This document shows positions 37,440 through 50,400 of a DNA stretch of 64,000 nt, piece by piece. A program made the translations under genes and the position numbers. Position 1 is the stretch's first letter; each line of letters begins with the position of its first letter. Source of the DNA: Aphis gossypii (lineage: Eukaryota > Arthropoda > Insecta > Hemiptera > Aphididae); assembly GCF_020184175.1 (NCBI RefSeq), contig NC_065530.1, forward strand, positions 32,527,260 through 32,591,259, in the 5' to 3' direction. The notes under the pieces were generated by a model. That model made no database searches and had not been told where the DNA came from. It saw only the letters and a program-made list of their open reading frames with translations.

Positions 37440-40400
37440 TTATTTGTGTATAACCCACATATTCTTTTTTATTTTACTTAGAACAATTAAAACCAATATT
37501 AATAATATGGCATGTCCAAACGTCGCCAAGGTACCCTTTATGACCGATGGATGACCCAACGTCCAACCTTTCAATGTTATGTCGTTCATTGTCTTTCCGG
37601 CTAACCTCATAGGAAGTAACTCAGATACTGATCTTAATAAGGGTAACTGTCCATCAATTGGCCATACTCCACCTATGTGTAGTAGAAATAATACTATTTA
37701 GATTTTTTTATTACTTCGTAATGACAACAAGATTTGATTCTTACCCGATAATAACATCTGAGATAGAGCCCATCCATTCATAATATGAACGCCACCAGCT
37801 TTAGTTGGGGTTATTCCAGCGGCAAGTAAACCTATATTTACCGCAAAAAAAAATATATAAATATATACCTATAGTAAAACCTCAATAACTCGAACCTCTC
37901 AAATTTTCGATAGTTCGAATTCATTTTTCGCCCCCAATTGATTTGAGTTATCAAGGTTTCGGTATATATTATTGAATGTTAGTTTTTGTTGTTAAATTAT
38001 TCCAATCCAGTAATAATAAGCAAAAGTATTTTAAAATGGGAAACGTAAACGTAACTTGATATAACATTCTCTAATGAGTAATGACCAGAAAATATATTAA
38101 ATTATAGATGTTTTAAAAATTATGATTACATATTATGGATCGATTACTAGGGGAAATCTAGATAGTATATAATATGTGTTATATGTATTTTTGTATTTGT
38201 AATATTTTACCAAATTAATGCCTACTGTAAATTTTTTTCACAGATTTAATAATACAATTTGTATTCTTAATAAATATCTGTAAAAAAAAATAGTTTAATT
38301 ACATATTACACTTACCAAATAGAAATCCTATCCATGACATAATTATTATCAACATAGCATACATTAATAGACCGCTGGATATGAGAATGGGATTCGAAAA
38401 AAATACGTATGCAATAATAACAGCTATACCCGAATGAATCAAAATTAAAAAATTCGAAATACAAAACATTGAAATAAGCAATTCCAATATTGTAACGCCT
38501 GAAACAAAATTCGTTTGAAAATTGAAATTGTAACTATTTTTGATGCTGAAATGTTATTAAATTACCTGCAAACATCGATCGACTTAAGATTCCATCCATT
38601 CTTTCTGAAAGCATAGTGCTCACTGAATAAATACTACTAAAATAAAATGCTCCCCTAAAAAAAAATATATAATATATATATAAATTAACTGATAAATATA
38701 TAAATATTATAACTTTAAATGTACATAAATGTATTTATATCTTTAACTATTTTTGGAATTTTTAAATGGAACTTATATATAACAAGTATTTGTATAATTG
38801 TAATCTTTAATTAATTACATAAAAAAATAAAATATTATAATATATAATAAAAAATATTACATATCAGTATATAGATAATGCACATAATTTAATTTTAAAA
38901 GCTTGCGTTAATGTTTATTTAATTTAGGTAATTGTCTATCAAATATGTATCAAATTAATAAACAACACTTATAACTATAAGCCTGATCATTTTTAACTGT
39001 TTATTATTTAAATTGGCTGGAAAAATAGCATTAATACCAATAATATACATATTTTATACATGTTTTTTTATATATACAATATACATGCCATTGTTAAATT
39101 TTATATTCAGCAAGTAAAATATTTTTAAGGAATGATAAAAATTATATTTATAGTTTATTTAAAAACAATAAACATTAAATAGTGAGTTATAAAGATACCA
39201 GAGTAGAACTTTTTGTGAACCACTTCATTAAAGAAGTTATTACGTTTAAAAAATAAACCAGAACAATTTTTAGTTCTCTCAATAACTATAGATGTTTGTT
39301 GTTTTCTTCAATGTTTTCAGATAGTATCTAATAATTTTTTAAAGAGTTACATGCCATTTTTTTTTTTATAAAATATATAAAAACATAAAACATGTAAAAT
39401 TTCAGAAAAATGTTCTTGAAAACATTATATGGAAATCGATTTCTACATAATTGTTTACTAATATTCATAAATTTCATTTAACGTAAAATATTATATGAGT
39501 AAATAATTGTCTTTTAGTATGGAAAATTATAAAATTAATCAATAATATTAGTTTTATTTACATTGCTAGAAAAACTGCTGCTGTACTGTGAACGTGAACT
39601 TTCACTTCTTTTCCATATAATGCATTGAATTCCTAAAAAAAAATAATAATCTATTATTTATTTTATTTTATGGTTGTCAAATAGCTTTTGACAAAATACA
39701 TATAAGCGACACAAAAAAAAAGTAAATACATATAAGCACATACTATAACTATATATATATATACATTTTAGCAAATATATGTCAAAATAAAATAGTTAGA
39801 ACACCATAATTCTGTAATGGTTTTGTTTCAATCAAAATCAAATGCCTAACCCTAATTATTAATATTTTTCTGAAATTCAATTATGGATTATTATGACTCT
39901 TGGTCATTCAAAAATTATATATTTATTTTTAATTTAAATTTTAGAGAGTACTTACTCTCTATAGGTCTTACAATGATTTCGTTAAGCAAAATTGCCAGTA
40001 AATAAAATATAAGTATGTTTATATTTTTGGTAAAAAATGTGCTTCAAAGTTACATGTGTCATTATTCTTTGAAATAATAAGTCACAGTATTATAAAATTC
40101 GGTATCAAAGCCGTTCTTTGTATACAATTACGATTTACGAATATAAATAATATAATATTATATAAACAATAATTATATCATATATTTTACTTAAACTAAT
40201 TATCACGTAAATAAAAATAAAATTAAAAAGACTAAACAAGACATATTATTTTTAATATGACTTTAAGATGTCTACTTGGCGTACACTGTGCTTTAATATT
40301 AATAAATAAACAATGTAGCCATTTTAGACACGAACTAAGCATCATACAAAATATTTTATGGTAAAAGCATATTTTGAATTTTAAATTAATGATCGACTTA

Positions 40401-41417
40401 CCATAGGTAAACCAGCTACTTTTGGATTATTGGAGCAACTATTCAAAGTGTTGTATATCAAAGAGCGCATTGCATTTGTTACATCCAAAATTATTTGATT
40501 TTTAAACAATAAATCTAAATTTACAAGTTATGTTTACAACCAATAATACAATAAACTATAATGCAAAATAAAAATATAAAAATTGTATATAAAAGTACAT
40601 ACTATGTTTGGCAAAGTGCATATAAGACAGCGCTTGTGTATCATATTCATTAGGAGTGTCAATAAATTTGGTTAATTCTTGTGTAAAGCTCTTTGGAAAA
40701 TGTATAAATGCTAAAAACTTGTAATTGTCCACAAAAATTTCTCCAGCATGACGATTTTTCACTTCAACCTAAATAATTATATAGTAAATATTAGGATTTT
40801 ATCCTTAAAAAACCTACCCAGCAATTCAATGTGTCTAAATATGTTTCAAATAGAACATAGTTATGGTTATTACTTAAACGTCAAGAAAATAACCTGTTTA
40901 TTTAAACACTAGAACCAGATTAGCTTATTATAAAGGTTGCAGAAAATATTTAACTCCTATTTAATATCTTGTTTTCTACTTACCAGTGTATAATCGAGTG
41001 ATGTAAGATATTGTACAGCAATACAACTCATTAATTGAGTTGTATCATTATTAAAAATACATCCATTGAAATTAGAAATGTGTTTGCAATCATTTAAACT
41101 AATTTCATCATTTTGTATTGCTATTTCCATTCCTTTAAAATTTACACCGACGCCAGAAGAAAAAATGCATGTTTGAAAGAATGGAAGAACCATCAAGGTA
41201 AACAATAACCTATAAAATATTTGAATATATAAATTTACAATACTATTTACATTCAAACTAAATTATACTTAAATTACGTTTACCAGTAATCACGACATAA
41301 TACATGAACATTCTTTTTCAGCAAAGCTTTAATTCTTATGGAATCTATGGTTTTTCCATTTTTAAATAAATTGTTTGATTCGATGTTATGCGTTTTTTTA
41401 ACATCTTTAGGAAGAAT
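37440..41417 (-). other. Membrane domain of the second transporter (exons 7-15)
   Basis: The first membrane helix begins at about residue 290 (WLLFTLMVLPFFQTCIF). The large loop that follows keeps the paralogue's cysteine pattern (C-x8-C-x11-C, plus a Cys in exon 40402-40514), suggesting disulfides in an extracellular domain. The coupling segment is SERMDGILSRSMFAG (exon 38566-38654), less basic than in the paralogue. The last exon opens with GGVWPIDG. Only 24 of 77 residues of the last exon match the paralogue by eye, although its length is identical. Confidence 0.82.
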
Positions 41418-44400
41418 CTAAACAACACAAGCTGTATAACTATTTTTTAAACAGTTTGATGTAAAATGTAAAAATAAAAAAGATTAAATTGCATACAATT
41501 TGAAATAGTAACGTTAATATTTATACTTTTCAATGTATGCAATTTTGACTTATACATGCTGTTTGCTAACTAATAAATATAAAAACCATAGAACATAGTA
41601 TTTTTTTTTACAAATGTATAAATAGTTTCTCGTAGGAGACTTCTCATATATTATTAGAACTGATAATTTATTTTACATAAAAAATACTGATTTTATGTCA
41701 ATTTTAGCAAGTTATTTCATAGTTTGATAAAAATGTTAAACATATTATATTTTAATTTCTTATTTACTTTATTTTACATCAAATTTATCCGAATTTTTCC
41801 TGAATAATATTATTTAAAATTATAAAACAATTAAAGTATCTTTTGAATTTTGAAATGTCTACTATTAAAGTAAAAAATTTAAAAAATACGATGTAAGTCA
41901 AAATCATTGACAAATCCAAATTAGTTACCAAAAACTTTTTCAGAAAGATGTATGTAATAACGTAAAAGTTTGTATATGGTTCGTACAGTTTGTATTAGCC
42001 ATCATCAAACTCTTTAAAAATAGACGATTTGTATACGATGTAAATTCAAAAAAAAATAAGATTTTCATTAAATACATACAATTGATAAATTATAAAAAAA
42101 TAATTAATATTTATATCAAATACTTTTGGTGCTAAATTCGAATCTTGATGAGAGCATAGCGTTAAAAAAGCCGATTCTAACGAATCTGCTTCATATTTAA
42201 AAATAATTTCTTGAGGAGATCCTTCTTCTACCAGCACTCCATTTCTCATTAAACCAATCTACAACAGTAATTAAAAAAAAAAATAAATAAAAAACTAAGT
42301 TTTTTTTTATTTTAATCATTTAGGTATATAAGTTATATAAGTTATACTTTGTGTTATGGATTTATCACATTTCTATAATTTCAAGACACACTGCTATACT
42401 AAATTATAATTTCATAGCTATTTGTATTATATGTTTAACTGTTATCTGTCGTAATTTATATTTTAGCTGATTAAGTGTAGTTATACGATTCAATCTAGTT
42501 AATATTTTTTACAAAGACTACTGAAGTACTGATCCCTCATGGTTCATATTGAGCAATAATATTACCTAATTCAGAGTTATTTTATTATTAAATATCATTT
42601 AATTATACATTATTGTCTAAAATCTATAAGATAATATATATAGTGCAACTAAATATTGCAATTTTAGTTTCTGATTAGTAAATTATAATTATTCTTAGAG
42701 CCTATAATCATACTTAGATTTGTTTTAAACTACCTAACTGTTTTATTATTATTTTGAATAACTGGGCATATGTATATATTGTGTACTTTAATCTACACTA
42801 TAAAAGCAAGCCCCGATTTTTTCATCACGTGTACAAATCTATAGCTTTCAACGTATCGTCACCAAATTTTTTACTGTTATACCTGACAGTTTTCTGGAAG
42901 TTTCAGTACCACTTTTGTTTGAGAACATAACCAATATTTTTACATTTTCAGATTTTTACAGAAATATATTATTTTTATCTAAACAAACTATTTGGAGTGA
43001 AAACGAAACATATTATCTATGTGTTCCCCCTGTAAAATTTACATTTCGACGTATAGGTATGTAATTTGTATTATAATATACCTATTAAAATAATTGTTTA
43101 AAACGTACCTACGGTTAAGCAATTACCCACGACCCACCTCAGAATGTGTACATAGAATCGACGATGTATCGATAAATTATTATTGTCTTAGTATATAAGA
43201 TGTGAAAACGTGTCGGTGTTTTGAACGGTCCTGCATAGTTTGAAGTATAGATCACTGCGTTCTAACTACGACTGACGTAACGTACTTAATCTCGAGACTC
43301 GAGTAGTTTAGATACATTAAAAGTTAAAACGCATCCAATAATAATACAAAGTAGTATAGTATTCAATAGCTCGCTGCCAATGTCATGCCAAGTGTTGTTT
43401 AATAATCATTATTATTGTTATTAATTATTTAACGACATAATGATATTATTATATAATATATTTTCCGGGTGTAAGAATAATGATATTAATGTGAGAAAAA
43501 AATTGTTTTTATTATCTCTATAAGTATATTTATGAGAATTTATAAATACCTTAAATTATTATTATTTTACGTAGGCATAGGTAAGTACAAAGTGTATGCA
43601 TACACTTTATAGTATTTTATGATCAAAATAACTATAAGACAAAGAAATAGCTCCGCAATTATTTGCAAACCACTATCCACGTGCACGGAGCACGTGGGTA
43701 ACAACTAGTAAAACAGTGCCATTTATATTCATACCATTTTACAGACATAAAACATACCAATTTTTTATACGAAATAAACAATTCTATGTTGTTAGCGTTG
43801 AATATATTAAAGTTAATTGATCTATAATCAAACTTTATAATCTGAGCGTAATAATTTGTGCTTATGTGTTGGGTATTTTAATTTAAATGTAAGGTATGAA
43901 TATTATGTAATATATTAAAATATTTATAAAAATGATCATCACTCTCTACAAATTAAATCAACGAACAAACACATATACCTATATAGGTAATGTTTTTGAT
44001 TTTCAGTTGGATAATATAATATTTCACTAACTTATTGTAAAAAATACTAGAGATAAATTTTTCTTCTGAACTAAAATTTACTATATCATATATTTGTTAC
44101 ACGGAGACGACCGTAGATCACAAAATGTACCGTGTACCTATCCTATTTTTAAACAAACTATTATATTATTAGCTGATTAAATATATATCTACATATTAAT
44201 TGTGGAATGATTTGCTATAGCATTAAGTTAAGTATCTATATATACATAAATAAGTGTATATTTTGAATAAACTTTATAACTCAAGATCCACCAAACCAAT
44301 TTCGATAAATTTCAGGGCATATTAAGATTGATATGTAGATGGTTTCTGTGAAGTTTGTACACTGTGCGATAAGTGATTCCGGAGTTATGGCCTCTTAAGT

Positions 44401-47400
44401 GCACAAAAAAAAATAAACTAAAAGTACTGATTATTATTATCATTATTATTTTATTTTTGGTAACCATGGTAACAATTTATTATTATTATTTTATTTTCCC
44501 CGTTTTCGTAACATTTTTCACTGATGATTAGCTCCTGTTGGTCGTAGGAGAAGATTCTTATGTACTACAATTTTAGGAAAATCCACCAGGAAAGTACGAA
44601 ATCTGGATGTAAAAAAACAACAACAATGGCGTCACTGTTCAGCTAGAGAATAAACTATACTTTTGTTTATTGTAAGGTCACTATTGGTTAAAATTTCATA
44701 CAATAGTTGTTGACCTGTTGTTATATTTTGTCAAAACCATAAAAATAAAAATAAGAATTAGTGAAATAAGTCAATGTCCACCGTAAATCTCAAAATCACA
44801 GCAATAGACTAACATAATAACATGTTATACCAAGTTTTATTGTTTTACCAACAGGCAACAATATAAAAACCACGAGATGGCACATTATTGTATTTTATCT
44901 ACCGTATAAAAAAAAAATGATATATAACTTTGAAACTTGAGGGTTAAAAATTTTAGAAATTATAAACTTACGTACACATCTCGTGGGGTCCGAAATCCAC
45001 CCCGGGTGAATTTCCTACCTGATAATGTACTGCTCGTATAATCATAAGAGAGTCTCACGGGCAACGTCAAGTAGAATGACTATAATATTATTACTTGACT
45101 AATTCACTGACTGATGAACGTGGAGTGTGAACAATGATAGATCAATTCTTGCAACTTACCCGGTACATTCGTACAAGCCTACCACAAATTTAGTGTGCAA
45201 TAAGAAAGCATTTTGCAAAATTTGCATTTTAAAGTGGTGCTTGCACAAGTTTTTTGAGAATCAAAATAGTCAATGAAAATGCCTAAGTTTTGAACACCGT
45301 TAAACTGAATATTAAATAACAAATAAATCAAAATTCGAATCATATTATAGAGTTTTCATTTTAATGGCGACGAAGTGCACGGGTTCAGCTTGTTTCATGT
45401 AAAATGATTAGGTCAAATGTAACCATCTTAAAATGTGCATATAAAAATATTATTTTGATAAAACCCATGTTAACAAAAAATATTTCAACATAAACCAAAC
45501 GTTGTCTTTAATATTTTGATGTTCAAACTAGATTGTAGTAATTGTACTGTTGTTTACAATTATACCTAGTCTTATTTAATATGGGTTTGGTATTTACAAA
45601 TTTAAATTGAATATTAGAAACTTCGCAAGTATATAAATATAAAATAATTTACAAAAATATGGACTTACGCAATTAGCTAAGTTGGCTTCTTCAATATAAT
45701 GAGTAGTTATTATGATTGTTTTCCGATGTTTTTCAACCATCGTTGTAAGTCCATTCCAAATTCTATAAAATATTTTAAAATATTAATATTAAATTGGACT
45801 TATTTGTAGTTCAATGAGTTAGGTACTCTTGTCTTAATAAAGGATCAATTCCAACTGTAGGCTCATCCAGTATAATAAGCTTAGGATTATGCAATAGGCA
45901 AACACCAAGAGATACTCTTCTACTTTGGCCACCACTAGAAAAAATGAAAAAATTAAGCAAATTACATTATATCTTATATCATTAGAATAATTAAATAATA
46001 TGGTTCATGATTATTTGTTTTGTTTATACAATAAGAACCCAGTGGTTATAGATTTTTTTTTGATCTTTTATACAAAATATGTTACTTGTCTCAAACAAAA
46101 AGTGACTATAATAATATGTATGTACATATAATATACACAAAAAAAAAAAACAAATACTAGTTGTACTAACTGGTTCATAACTTGTTTTATGTATATTATT
46201 ACTCAGTATATAACTTACTGCAACACACTTATTAATTTATTAAAAAATAATTTACTAGTTAGGTGTCCCGCCATACCCTAATTAGTTATTTATTTATTTT
46301 TAATTAAACAGGTAAATCAGCATATAACAATAATATTATACCGTATTGTATTTATGATATTGTGAAAATAACGAACTATAGTAAGTAAATCAATTTTTTT
46401 TCATATTATGCAAATCATCACTTTCAAGGTGTTCAACATACAAATACGATTATTTTGCTCTAAAATTGAAACTATATGCCCTTTAGTTTCGTAAAATAAA
46501 AGCTTTATAATAACAATACATAAATATTAAGTTTTAATATTTATTGAAGTAAGTAATAATTAAAACAATATAACAGGTAAGTATGGAATCATGAGGTTAT
46601 AAATTAAAATTTTTAATTAATTCGAATTTCTATTCTACAGTATTATTTATAAGAAAGGACATTATTTAAACTGGAAAATACAGTAGGAACCTAAATGACC
46701 ATAATATTATGACATTTTAATAATATCAATAAAACTATAAAATAAGTTCTAAGTATATTGTACCTAAACATTATAAACAATGCAATTCACAAAAACTACT
46801 TTTCTTGAACAAACATAAACAATAGTGTAAGCAAATAACATTAAAATCATAAGTATGGATATTCCATGGAATGGACCACTTAGCATTTTTTATAACACCA
46901 AATAGTTTAAATTTATAATATAGAACCTTCCAATAAATAAGAAAAGATAGGTAATACTTTTTGATATAACTATACTTAATGTTAGGAAAGAACTCGTTCT
47001 TTCGAAGGAAATTTGAAAGAGTTCAATTATTATATGAACATGAACGATATTTTTCGTTCATTCAACATTCGTTTTATAAAAAAAACAAATATAGGAATAT
47101 TATCTATAATACTTAATAATATTGGATATTTAGATTATAATCTTGTAACACGAATGTATGATTCTAGATCTATATCTAGATTATAAACTATTATCAAATT
47201 TGTGAACATATTACTTGATAAAAAATTATGTTACATTGTCATGGTTATCACTTATCGCCATAACACCAAATGTGTGATGAACGCGTTTTTTTTTTTTAAC
47301 ATACGTGAATGTTCACTTTTTAGTGATTGTTCCAAACACTGTAAATACTGCAGTTTATGGATAGGTATTATGACATATTATGGTAACTGAGGTCTAATAT

Positions 47401-50400
47401 TTTAGTGATAGTTGTTTATTTTGTCGTTTGTTTTTTTATTCAGTACTTTTATTTTTTTTTCATATCATTTATTTTTTAAGTTACTCGATAATTAAAACTA
47501 GTTTTTTAAATTGTTAAAATTTTTTTAATACCTACATATTTTGGAAAAATTAATAACATATTAAGATTTGATACGACTTATACTTATAAAACATTATTTA
47601 TTATATTATTATTCAGGTATTTAATATTAATTATTCAAATTATTTTTTAACGAAATTCATTTTTAAACATAATATATAAAATACAAAATGTGTTACATTC
47701 GACCTTGGATTGATTATTCAAATCGCTATTATTTTAATTAATAACAAAGGTATGTAGCTGATTAAACTGGATGTATATTGTAGATAGCAAACTTCCAAAA
47801 TAACGACATAAATGCGCTATTATAATATGCTTTTATATAAATATATATTTAAATAAATAAATTCATCATATTAAATAACATGCTATTGCAATTTAATATA
47901 GTTTTTTTTATATTATGTTATTATTGTGGGGTTGTGAGAGCTATTGACATCATGGTTAACTTAATTTTTATATCCCACTTCAATAAAATTACTGAAAACG
48001 TCTAATTATAAGAATTTACATAGCAATTAAAACCAAAACTAGTTTAACATTGACATTAAGACAAGTTTAATAATTTGATTCCTAGATTATATTTGATAAG
48101 ATTATTTTATTTTTTAAACAATATTTATAACAAAATAAAAATATCATAATAGCATAAATACGCCAATGCTATATTAAAAGCGTTTTAAACATACCGCATA
48201 GAGTATATTATTATCGTACCTTATATCTTTAATCAAACTATTCAAATTCGGTAACTGTAGAAATGTATCGAGCTCATCTATTTTAGTATCGATGTTCTTT
48301 TTATCCATGTTATAAATTGTTCCATAATATTCAAATGTTTCTTTTATGGTCAATGTGCTTTCCAAACATAAATTCTTCAAAATCATAAGTGTAAAAAAAT
48401 CAATAAAAAATCAGTGCTTAAAATTCAATACTTACTTGAGGCATATATCCAACATCTTTTAAATTTTCTGCTTTTAAGTCAATTCGTCCTGAATCCAATT
48501 CCATTATTCCTATTAAACATTGAAGAAGTGTCGATTTACCACAACCACTCGGGCCCAAAAGACCATAGCTGTTAAAAAAAAAAAAAAAAAATTAAAATAA
48601 TAATTTTATTACTATTTCATTAAACATTAAAAAGGGTGAAAGTAGTTGACCGCTCTTCTGTACAGTACCTTGTTATTAAGTTAGTCGCTGCAGTATATAT
48701 TTTTAATTTGATTCAATGATAAGACGTTGCGTACAAAAAATAATCCTGAGTGACCTAACGGACTTTCAGCTTATATTACCAAGTATATTTTATGATATCT
48801 ATGTTACTATTAAAGTTATTCATTTTACTAGTAGGTAATGATCTTGTTCGTGAAATTATTTTTTTTTAACATTGTATTTATATTATTTAGTGATTACAGT
48901 ACTATATATTTTAATCATATTATATTATTATTATCAACCTTGATTCGATACCGACCTACCGTAGAATGGTATGAATAGGTACGTAGTATAATAATTATAG
49001 GCAATAGCATAAAATCCTTCTAAATATTTTTGAAATACTATTGTGTACAAAAGATAAAACACTATACCTAGAATATTTAAGTCCCGGCAAAAAATAATTT
49101 TGAATAATACTTGAACAATTAAAATCATTATTCTTTGTTTAGATGTTTAATTTTGACTAAATTTTAACTTAAAATTGTGTTAAAAAATTATGTTTTCATA
49201 TCTTATATTTTTTGGCTCCAGTATAAATTAATTATCAGGAAAATTGTTTAGTTGTATAAAATATTAAAATGTAGTAATAATTATACCAATTGAACAACCA
49301 ACACATTTTTAACTTAAAATTAATTTATAAATTTTCACGACATTGACAAACATTGTAAAAAATACGATTATATATTTTAATATTTTTCAATAGCTATTGT
49401 GCTAACTTATAAGGTTTTTGAAGTTCTGTCTAATAACAAATAAATTCCATCAATATTTATAGAAAAAAAATCAAAAATTCTAAATATTAAATGTCTATAC
49501 CTAAATAATTTTAAAATATTCAAAATATCTGTACAATTATACCATATGTAGAAAATAATAATAAAAATGTCCTGTGAATTTCAAGTGCCTTAGGTTAAGA
49601 AGAGCTAAATAAAAATTCCCATTTCGATTTTTTTTTTTTTTTTTGTTTTTCTTGATTATTTGGATAATTACCTACTTGAAATTTTTAATTTTGATCTCCA
49701 AAAATGTTGACTAGATTTCCTTTGCTACCAGAAAGAATAAACAAACAAACAAACAAACAAAAAAAAAAAAAAACAGCTCCACTCAGAATTCAAATTTACT
49801 TGTATTTATATACCTACAAAACTAAAGTGTCCGATATATTTTTTTAGAATTTCAATAAACATAAACGATTAATCTATAGTTGAATAGTGCTATAGTGTAT
49901 ATATTACAGGTTGTTATTATAAAAAGATTATAGATCACTTAATGTAAACAATTCAAAATCTCGAGGTTACCTCAATTATTATCTCAAATACTCATGGTTA
50001 AAATTTAATTCCAAATGTAATAATGTTCAAGGACAACTGAGCCCCGAAGAAAATAAGCGTGCTGAGATATACCTCCCGTTTTTATCGTAGATGGAATTAT
50101 TTTATTAAATACCTATACAAAAGATAATATTTTATTCATATTACTGTCTTGGCTTTGAGTAGATATTACGGGAAACCTTTTTTCTAACTGACGGAGGATA
50201 CAGATTCAAAACATGGTGGAGATATTACTTTTGATTTTGTTCTCCTAGTGTTCAAAATTTTACAGCACATAATATGTTAATAAAACTATTTTAATATTAC
50301 GATCCTGTTAGTGTGTTTTTAAAATTTGCAAGTGTCTAAAATATAAAATATTTGATCGAATATACCTGAATTACTTTTATGGAAACTTAAATTTTATTTT

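Larger units (their letters stand above)
42259..45668. other. 3.4-kb intron 5 of the second transporter, filled with mobile DNA
   Basis: Between exons 45669-45762 and 42124-42258. It contains the Helitron-like element at 42792-43708 and a more complex, probably repetitive block at about 44236-45450. The matching intron of the first transporter (8201-8271) is only 71 bases, so insertions account for the size difference. Confidence 0.7.

Noticed and set aside
44236..45450. A second complete Helitron
   Set aside because: Only a TC-like start was seen; no 3' hairpin with CTRR could be fixed and no second copy is available, so it is listed only as a probable repeat.
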